From Nostoc sp. CCCryo 231-06 (GTDB taxonomy: Bacteria > Cyanobacteriota > Cyanobacteriia > Cyanobacteriales > Nostocaceae), in contig JAHCSU010000516.1 in NCBI GenBank assembly GCA_023522315.1, positions 1 to 37,434 of the forward strand: a stretch of 37,434 bases of DNA, written 5' to 3'. Position numbers and translations under genes: made by a program. A model generated the notes under the pieces. That model made no database searches. It saw only the letters and a program-made list of their open reading frames with translations, and was not told the origin of the DNA. Positions 31,723 through 37,434 of this stretch are shown here, piece after piece. Positions within the stretch are counted from its first letter, which is position 1. Every line of letters starts with the position of its first letter.

Positions 31723-33627
31723 ATGGATCAAGTAATTACTGCAATGGCAGATGCTTTGTTTATAACCAATAATTTAGGGAAAATAAAAAAAGTAAATCGT
31801 GCCGCTCAAAAATTATTTGGTTTTAATGAAGAAGAATTAATTAATCAACCAATATCAATAATAATTGATGATGAACAAGTCTTAATGCAAGCTATTCACC
31901 AGCCTTCTTTTTATCAGCAAAATCTTCAGAACTTAGAGTTAGTTTGCCGAACCAAGACTAGAGAAAAGCGGTTGATTGCTTTTTCTTGTTCAGTAATTCC
32001 GAAAAAAATAAAAGGATTAGAAGAGATTATTTACATTGGTCGGGATATTACTGCTCGGCAGCAACGGGAACAACGTACAAGCGCCCAGTATGCTATCACT
32101 CGGATATTATCAGAATCCCAAAGTGTAAAACAGGTAATTCCGCAAATTTTGCAATCGATTTGTCAAAACTTGGGATGGGATTTAGGCGAACTTTGGACAC
32201 CAAGTCAATATATTGGCACTTCGGTACAGGGAAATAGCCTTAATGCAGTACTAAGGTGTGTGGAAATTTGGTCAAGTCGAGTAATTTCTGCGCGAGAGTT
32301 TAAAGCAGTCACCTGGCAAACTACATATACACCCGGTGTTGGCTTACCTGGCCGAATTTGGATCAGACGTTTGCCTCTGTGGATTCAAGATATCACAGAA
32401 GGTGGAGACACTCGGCGATCGCAACCTGCTGCTGAGGCTGGATTACACGCAGCTTTTGGCTTCCCCATCTTAGACGATAGTGAAATTTTAGGAGTAATGG
32501 TTTTTTTTAGCCGGGATGTACAACCAAAGGATAAAGAGTTATTGCAAATGGTGGGTTCTATTGGTAGTCAAATCGCCCAGTTTATCAAACGCAAACAAGC
32601 AGAAGATGCTCTTGTAGAAAGTGAAGAACGATATCGAGATTTATTTGAAAATGCTAATGATTTGATTCAATGCGTTAATGCATCTGGTCGTTTTTTGTAT
32701 GTCAATCGTGCATGGCAAGAAGCTTTGGGATATAGCGAATCTGAAATTGTGAATATGAATGTTTTCGATATTATACATCCAGAGTTTAAACAAGGCTGTT
32801 TGCAAAGGTTTTATCGGGTGCTGTCAGGAGAAAAGATCGGGCAAGTAAAAGCCGCATTCGTTACTAAAGACGGTCAGACAATCTTTCTAGAAGGTAATAT
32901 TAGCTGCAAATTTGTCGAAGGTCATCCAGTTGCGACTCGCGGCATTTTTCGCACTATCACCCAGCGACTAGTAGCAGAAGAAGCGCTGCGCCATCAGCAG
33001 GAAGAAACCGAACGTTTATTGCTGAGTATTTTGCCAACAGCAATCTCCAAACCTTTGAAAAAAGAACCAGCTAACATTGTCGAAGACGTTGCTGATGTCA
33101 CAGTTTTATTTGCAGATATTGTCGGCTTTACCGAAATTGCTGCTTCTATAAGTGCCATGCAACTGGTAAACTTACTCAACTCGATTTTCTCAACTTTCGA
33201 TCGCCTCACTGAACAATATGGTTTAGAGAGAATCAAAACCATTGGCGATGCTTATATGGTAGTTGGTGGTTTGCCCACACGCCGCCGGGATCATGCTCAA
33301 GCGATCGCTCAAATGGCACTCCAGATGCAAACTGCGATCGCTCTATTTAATACTGAGAATAACCAAAACTTTAGCATCCGTATCGGCATCCATAGCGGTT
33401 CAGTATTTGCGAGAGTAATTGACTTCAAACAAATTACGTATAATCTCTGGGTAGACACAGTAAACATCGCTAGGTGCATCGAATCCCAAGGTATTGTTGG
33501 TAAAACCCAAGTTACAGAAGATACTTATAAGTCATTGTGTAATGAATTTCTATTTGAAAAGCGGGGCGAAATCGAAGTTCAAGGCAAAGGCAAGATGATC
33601 ACTTATTTGTTGGTTGGGCAAAAGTGA
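31723..33627 (+). CDS. PAS-GAF-PAS class III nucleotidyl cyclase with altered active site
   Basis: A 634-residue cytoplasmic sensor. PAS domain 1 covers 1-115 (ending YIGRDITARQQ), a GAF domain 120-290 (ILQSICQNLGWDLGELW), PAS 2 297-415 and a class III cyclase domain 455-634 (VTVLFADIVGFTEIAAS, IKTIGDAYMVVGGLP). Both metal Asps (FADIVGFT and GDAYM) are present. In the second substrate loop, however, the adenine-binding Asp is Asn574 (YNLWVD) and the transition-state Arg is Cys585, with an Arg one place earlier (VNIARCIES instead of VNTASRMES). Activity is therefore doubtful. Presumed role is cAMP signalling. The ATG at 31723 begins directly in the PAS domain. Confidence 0.88.
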   Translation: MDQVITAMADALFITNNLGKIKKVNRAAQKLFGFNEEELINQPISIIIDDEQVLMQAIHQPSFYQQNLQNLELVCRTKTREKRLIAFSCSVIPKKIKGLEEIIYIGRDITARQQREQRTSAQYAITRILSESQSVKQVIPQILQSICQNLGWDLGELWTPSQYIGTSVQGNSLNAVLRCVEIWSSRVISAREFKAVTWQTTYTPGVGLPGRIWIRRLPLWIQDITEGGDTRRSQPAAEAGLHAAFGFPILDDSEILGVMVFFSRDVQPKDKELLQMVGSIGSQIAQFIKRKQAEDALVESEERYRDLFENANDLIQCVNASGRFLYVNRAWQEALGYSESEIVNMNVFDIIHPEFKQGCLQRFYRVLSGEKIGQVKAAFVTKDGQTIFLEGNISCKFVEGHPVATRGIFRTITQRLVAEEALRHQQEETERLLLSILPTAISKPLKKEPANIVEDVADVTVLFADIVGFTEIAASISAMQLVNLLNSIFSTFDRLTEQYGLERIKTIGDAYMVVGGLPTRRRDHAQAIAQMALQMQTAIALFNTENNQNFSIRIGIHSGSVFARVIDFKQITYNLWVDTVNIARCIESQGIVGKTQVTEDTYKSLCNEFLFEKRGEIEVQGKGKMITYLLVGQK

Positions 33628-33675
33628 GAAAAGGAGAGAGGTCAGCTATATGCACCACTCCCCACTCCCTACTCC

Positions 33676-34848
33676 CTACGTATTCGGAATCAACCGCCCA
33701 CAAGGATAAGTCGCTGTTTGCTTTTGGGCACTGTCAGCCACTGCTGCTGGAATCTGATCCGATGATTGGGTTTTGGCTGCTAGATAGTCTTTTTGCAGTT
33801 TATCCAAAATAGCTTCTCGCCTGTCGTACACGCGCTTCAGGGGACGAGGCTGGCACTTGTTCAAGACGTATGCTGTCACCAGTGGTAGAGCGATCGTGCT
33901 ATCGGTATAACAAACAATTGTGTTAGGTAACTCTTCCGGGTCAATCTTACCCCAACTGACAGCTTCCGATGGGGTTGCTCCAGACAAACCGCCTGTATCT
34001 GGACGCGCATCGGTAAACTGTATAAAGTAATCGTGTCCTCGTTCTTCTAGCCCCAACACTTCGTGAAGTTGCGGTTGGGTTTGGAGCAAAAAGTTTTTGG
34101 GACTACCGCCACCAAGAATTACAGCCGCACTTTTACCTCCTGATTCACGGGCATTATATGCGATCGCAGCCGTCTCATTTACATCGATTGATGGATCTAA
34201 AATCAACTGCGAACCTTCCAAAGCTAAAGCTGCCACGTTCATCCCAATTGAGCTATCTCCTGGAGAAGACGTATATATCGGTACTCCACACTCATAAGCT
34301 GTCGCCAGCAAGCAGGAATGCTGCACACCCAGCTGCTTTTCTACTTCCCGAACATACTTACCCAATAAATAGTGAAACTCAGCAGTTCCCATCCGCTTCT
34401 GAAACGCTTCCCCTTGCAGAATCTTGCGGATAAACGCATCAGTTTCTAGCAGCACATCGTAAGCAAAGATAATGTCATAAATGCGAATAGTGCCTTCCTG
34501 GCGCAGTTTCACATCATCCAAAAACGGATTACCAGCAAAAAGTTCAAAACCCAAACCGTAGTGCATATCGTGGTAAAGATTTGCACCAGTGCTAATCATC
34601 CAGTCAATAAAGCCGTTGCGAATTAAGGGTGCAAGCGCTGAAACCCCGAATCCTGCTGGCGTCATCGCACCAGAAAGGCTAACTCCCACCGTCACACCTT
34701 CTGTTAGCACATCACGACTCAGTAGTTGGCAGATTTCCCGCAACCGCGCTGAGTTGTAAGCGGTAAAGTATTGATCAATCAAATCCACCACATTGATATC
34801 ATTTGATATAGGTGTAGGTGCGATTTTTTGACCCAGTTGTTTTGACAT
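33676..34848 (-). CDS. Deoxyhypusine-synthase-family enzyme, probable homospermidine synthase
   Basis: A 390-residue protein of the deoxyhypusine synthase family. Family motifs are [19 protein letters not shown] (49-66), [14 protein letters not shown] (87-100), and [14 protein letters not shown] with Lys251 where eukaryotic DHS has its catalytic Lys. Bacteria have no eIF5A, so the likely product is homospermidine, formed from spermidine and putrescine with NAD; this is known of relatives (Shaw and colleagues). sym-Homospermidine is a typical cyanobacterial polyamine. The start ATG at 34848 gives a full-length protein. The gene converges with the cyclase gene across a 48-bp gap. Confidence 0.9.
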   Translation of the reverse strand: MSKQLGQKIAPTPISNDINVVDLIDQYFTAYNSARLREICQLLSRDVLTEGVTVGVSLSGAMTPAGFGVSALAPLIRNGFIDWMISTGANLYHDMHYGLGFELFAGNPFLDDVKLRQEGTIRIYDIIFAYDVLLETDAFIRKILQGEAFQKRMGTAEFHYLLGKYVREVEKQLGVQHSCLLATAYECGVPIYTSSPGDSSIGMNVAALALEGSQLILDPSIDVNETAAIAYNARESGGKSAAVILGGGSPKNFLLQTQPQLHEVLGLEERGHDYFIQFTDARPDTGGLSGATPSEAVSWGKIDPEELPNTIVCYTDSTIALPLVTAYVLNKCQPRPLKRVYDRREAILDKLQKDYLAAKTQSSDQIPAAVADSAQKQTATYPCGRLIPNT

Positions 34849-35182
34849 TTTGGCACTCCCGAACTAGTAAACACGCCGAATCTAATGTTATCTAGCTTTC
34901 AACCAAAGTGACAGCAATTTATAGCTATTTTTAGGTAAATAAACCACGCGGTAGGGGCACAGCAATGCTGTGCCCTTACGACAGATATGGTTCAAATACT
35001 TGAATTCTGCTGTAACTAGCTCTTTTCATCAAAAAACAGTACAACGGCTGAGATTAAATCGTGTCACCTACCTCAACGCCTACAAATGAGTTTCCGAAAA
35101 TATTAAATTTAATGGAAGATTTAATAGATCGAGACAGGTGTACGCTACCTACATGGAAATGTGTCAATAGAGGACTCAACCA
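34849..35182. other. Intergenic region with one palindromic repeat
   Basis: Holds the GTAGGGGCA palindrome at 34951-34979. The end carries the Shine-Dalgarno-like agagga (35169-35174) before parA. Promoters for both divergent genes presumably lie here. Confidence 0.4.
34951..34979. repeat. 29-bp GTAGGGGCA palindrome, copy 2
   Basis: gtaggggcacagcaatgctg and its inverted end. Same arms as 26363-26391 and 36089-36117; the centre differs in a compensatory way (acagcaatgctgt), preserving the palindrome. Confidence 0.8.
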
Positions 35183-36067
35183 ATGGGATATGTAATTGCT
35201 ACTGCAAATATGAAAGGTGGCGTTGGTAAAACCACCCTCACCGTCAACTTAGCTACCTGTTTAGCTAAAAATCATGGCAAGCGAGTGCTTGTCCTTGATT
35301 TAGACAGCCAAATTAGCGCTACACTCAGTTTGATGTCGCCTTTAGATTTTGCCAAGCGTCGTAAACAAAGTAAGACATTTAGGTATCTGATAGACCAAGT
35401 TATCAATCCAGAACCAGAAGCAAAATTGACAATTAAAGATATCATTCAATCCCAGGTTTGTAATCTTCCTGGGCTAGATTTATTACCAGGAGATATCGAC
35501 TTATATGATGAATTTGTTGTTTCAGAAATGCTGCATAAACAATCAACTGCTTTGGGTGAACAGGACTTTGAAACAATTTGGAATCGCTTTGAAAGAGTAT
35601 TGATAAATAATATTTTAAAACCTGTACGTCAAGAATATGATTTTATCCTCTTGGATTGTGCGCCTGGATATAATCTATTGACTCGTAGCGCTTTAGCTGC
35701 CAGTGATTTTTACATACTTCCTGCTAAACCAGAACCTTTATCTGTAGTGGGTATTCAACTGCTGGAAAGACGGATTGCCCGATTAAAGGACAGTCACGGA
35801 CATGAAAGCAAGATAGATATAAAAATGCTGGGAATTGTATTTAGTATGTCTAGCGCTAACCTTCTCACTGGCAGATACTATAAACAAGTTATGCACCGCG
35901 TTGTTGAAGATTTTGGTGTAGAAAAAATTTGTAAGGTACAAATACCAGTTGATGTCAATGTTGCTAAAGCTGTTGATAGTTTTATGCCAGCTGTTTTAAT
36001 TGCTCCCCAATCAGCTGGTTCAAAAGCGTTCTTTCAGTTAACTCAGGAGTTGTTGCAAAAGCTTTAA
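35183..36067 (+). CDS. Orphan ParA-family ATPase
   Basis: A 294-residue ParA/MinD-type ATPase. Deviant Walker A KGGVGKTT (11-18), the Walker A' VLVLDLDSQ at 35-43 and Walker B FILLDCAPG (about 154-162) are all intact. Members of this group move DNA, protein clusters or organelles on the nucleoid by ATP-dependent dimerisation. No ParB, no parS-like sites and no McdB-like partner lie beside it, so the cargo is unknown. The ATG at 35183 has a good Shine-Dalgarno-like agagga eight bases upstream. Codon use is like the neighbours. Confidence 0.9.
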   Translation: MGYVIATANMKGGVGKTTLTVNLATCLAKNHGKRVLVLDLDSQISATLSLMSPLDFAKRRKQSKTFRYLIDQVINPEPEAKLTIKDIIQSQVCNLPGLDLLPGDIDLYDEFVVSEMLHKQSTALGEQDFETIWNRFERVLINNILKPVRQEYDFILLDCAPGYNLLTRSALAASDFYILPAKPEPLSVVGIQLLERRIARLKDSHGHESKIDIKMLGIVFSMSSANLLTGRYYKQVMHRVVEDFGVEKICKVQIPVDVNVAKAVDSFMPAVLIAPQSAGSKAFFQLTQELLQKL

Positions 36068-36088
36068 TTTAAAGTTATGAGTACACCC

Positions 36089-36117
36089 GTAGGGGCACGG
36101 CAGTGCCGTGCCCCTAC
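36089..36117. repeat. 29-bp GTAGGGGCA palindrome, copy 3
   Basis: gtaggggcacggcagtgccg with inverted end. It lies 22 bp after the parA stop codon and could help termination. Followed at 36189-36208 by an AGACGCGAT palindrome (agacgcgattaatcgcgtct). Confidence 0.8.
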
Positions 36118-36218
36118 ACCTCGCAATATAATGTTGTACCTCATCTGAATGGGAACCGCTATATGGATTTTATTCCTAACTCCTGTACAGACGCGATTAA
36201 TCGCGTCTCTCCTAACTT

Positions 36219-36776
36219 TTAGAAGTTTCCGGCTAAGGCTGCAACACACCGATCGCAAATTAAGGGATGTTCTGCTGATTCTCCTATACGAGTAGAGTAG
36301 TTCCAACAGCGATCGCACTTCGTGTAGCAATACGGTTCAGTTAAGCCGACATTCCGCACTTCAAGATGTAACACATTGATATTCAAGAAGATTTCCTGAT
36401 AATGCTCAATGCTTAAGTATTAATACTGACAAATGTTGGTAATTTGTGATTGCTATTTAACCACCATTAGCCAGACATTGGAAATCTTCGTGTATTACAC
36501 GATGAAGTGCGGAATGTGGGTTAAGGATAATTGTAGGTTGGGTTGAGGGACGAAACCCAACAAAGTACCGAAAATGTTGGGTTTCGTCCCTCAACCCAAC
36601 CTACGCTGGTTTTGGTTTTTGACTTTAACCCAAGCGTATTGCTTCGTGTAGGCTTTGCCAACGCATTTTTCCCCGTCTGCATTCACTCCACCAATTACCC
36701 AGTCTTCTGTTTGTGCTGTATATTTTAATTTTTGTAGTACATCAGCAGAATCTAATAATTCCACTCAACTAATTGT
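36219..36776 (-). pseudogene. ileS: Isoleucyl-tRNA synthetase C-terminal remnant, split by repeats
   Basis: On the minus strand 36663-36776 reads VELLDSADVLQKLKYTAQ then TEDWVIGGVNADGEKC. 36219-36320 reads [20 protein letters not shown] then [13 protein letters not shown] and a TAA stop. Joined at EKC/KCDRC these are the end of IleRS, including its zinc finger with four Cys (CDRC...CDRC). The 342 bp between (36321-36662) is repeat DNA: a 30-bp perfect hairpin at 36533-36604 and small dispersed repeats. There is no upstream part of ileS: a TPR gene begins at 36810. The fragment is therefore a dead duplicate or a truncated paralog, and a functional ileS must lie elsewhere. Confidence 0.75.
36533..36604. 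repeat. Perfect 30-bp stem hairpin inside the ileS remnant
   Basis: 36533-36562 and 36575-36604 are perfect inverted repeats (gtaggttgggttgagggacg and ten further bases) around a 12-nt loop. Such a perfect long stem implies recent insertion or selection. It is part of the repeat block that splits the ileS tail. Confidence 0.9.
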
Positions 36777-36809
36777 TTTCTCCACTCTCAATTGCACAAA
36801 ACCAATATT

Positions 36810-37434
36810 TTAATTACGAATTAATTTTTTAATAAATCGCCACAGCAGGGAAAAGGGTAAAATTAATATCGCCTTTAATATTTGCATAAAGTGACTTAAT
36901 CGACCTTTGCGAATAGCGGGGGGATTAGACTGGCGTTGCAGGATTGCTAGATTTTCTTGAACTGTCGCTGTAGTGGGATGATTAACGCCTAACACCCGTT
37001 GGCACATTGCCAGGGCTTCAATGTACAGAGGTTCGGCATCGCTGTACCGTCCTTGCCTATCGTAGAGGTAAGCTAAATTGTTCAAGCTAGTAGCTACATA
37101 GGGATGCTCCCCAGCAAACAGGCGCTTTCTCATTGCCAGGGCTTCAATGTACAAAGGTTCGGCATCGCTGTACCGTCCTTGGCTATCGTAGAGGGAAGCT
37201 AAAGTGTTCAAGCTAGTAGCTACATCGGGATGCTCCCCAGCAAACAGGCGCTTTTTCATTGCCAGGGCTTCAATGCACAGAGGTTCGGCATCGCTGTACC
37301 GTCCTTGGCTTTTGTAGAGCAAAGCTAAATTGTTCAATCTATTAGCTACATTAGGATGCTCCCCAGCAAACAGGCGCTTTGTCATTGCCAGGGCTTCAAT
37401 CAACAGAGGTTCGGCATCGCTGTACCGTCCTTGG
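36810..37434 (-). CDS. Kinesin-light-chain-type TPR protein, 5' end outside the window
   Basis: Only the C-terminal part is present: the frame runs open to the window edge, so the N-terminus is not seen. It has four 42-residue TPR units of the kinesin-light-chain/NB-ARC-associated type (LFAGEHPDVATSLNTLASLYDSQGRYSDAEPLYIEALAM), encoded by 126-bp repeats. After them come LGVNHPTTATVQENLAIL, a linker, and a C-terminal hydrophobic helix (ILKAILILPFSLLWRFIKKL) that may anchor it in a membrane. Such repeats bind partner proteins; upstream parts of relatives often hold NTPase or protease domains. The start cannot be decided. Confidence 0.9.
   Translation of the reverse strand, partial: QGRYSDAEPLLIEALAMTKRLFAGEHPNVANRLNNLALLYKSQGRYSDAEPLCIEALAMKKRLFAGEHPDVATSLNTLASLYDSQGRYSDAEPLYIEALAMRKRLFAGEHPYVATSLNNLAYLYDRQGRYSDAEPLYIEALAMCQRVLGVNHPTTATVQENLAILQRQSNPPAIRKGRLSHFMQILKAILILPFSLLWRFIKKLIRN

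Noticed and set aside
35183-36067. McdA carboxysome-positioning ATPase
   Set aside because: The canonical GKTT Walker A and lack of a McdB neighbour do not support it over a general orphan ParA.
36064-36330. 88-codon minus-strand frame after parA
   Set aside because: It is a different frame over the ileS remnant and two palindromic repeats. The true relict frame reads KCDRCWNYS.

Overview
The window looks like chromosomal DNA of a filamentous, probably heterocyst-forming cyanobacterium (Nostoc/Anabaena type). The reasons are many HIP1-type GCGATCGC octamers, dense families of short palindromic repeats between and inside genes, and gene families typical of Nostocales: a TPR protein paired with an AAA-type ATPase, a NACHT NTPase with an Asn-Ala repeat, Uma2, an apocarotenoid-type oxygenase, and a homospermidine-synthase-like deoxyhypusine synthase. 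I saw no rRNA, tRNA, CRISPR array or prophage.

Layout. 0.7-3.5 kb: a small coiled-coil protein and an 801-residue membrane-anchored protein. 3.7-5.8 kb: a porin pseudogene broken by a tnpB-only IS200/IS605-type element whose 3' end can fold as an omega-RNA pseudoknot. 6.1-10.6 kb: a TA-flanked MITE, a MoaD/ThiS-like protein with threonine synthase, and miaB. 10.9-14.2 kb: Uma2, a carotenoid oxygenase, a divergent single-domain globin, a decayed 21-bp repeat array and a short HicB-like protein. 14.2-17.3 kb: a NACHT NTPase with a hexanucleotide repeat, and a divergent type II thioesterase. 17.3-20.2 kb: exbB-exbD facing tonB across a region with a Fur-box-like site. 20.4-23.1 kb: cupin, GNAT, HpxZ-like and TSUP genes, with two gene stumps (MBL-fold hydrolase, MFS transporter). 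23.4-27.4 kb: a dihydroorotase paralog lacking several metal ligands, a two-domain histidine phosphatase and a secreted protein. 28.2-31.1 kb: a TPR protein and an AAA-type ATPase split by one in-frame stop. 31.7-36.1 kb: PAS-GAF-PAS-cyclase, homospermidine-synthase-like enzyme and ParA. 36.2-37.4 kb: an isoleucyl-tRNA synthetase C-terminal remnant split by nested repeats, then a TPR gene running off the window.

The most striking theme is small repeats moving into genes without breaking them. A 30-bp element sits in exact codon phase in two unrelated genes, in opposite orientations, and twice in intergenic DNA, once interrupted by a second repeat. A 45-bp insertion built from that second repeat lies in frame inside tnpB, flanked by a 7-bp direct repeat. 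In contrast, an ileS zinc-finger tail was destroyed by about 340 bp of accumulated repeats. Other themes are loss of catalytic residues (dihydroorotase, cyclase) and coding-scale tandem repeats (NACHT, TonB, two TPR genes, and two decayed 21-bp arrays).

All identifications come from reading motifs. No database search was possible, so functions without clear motifs are left open.
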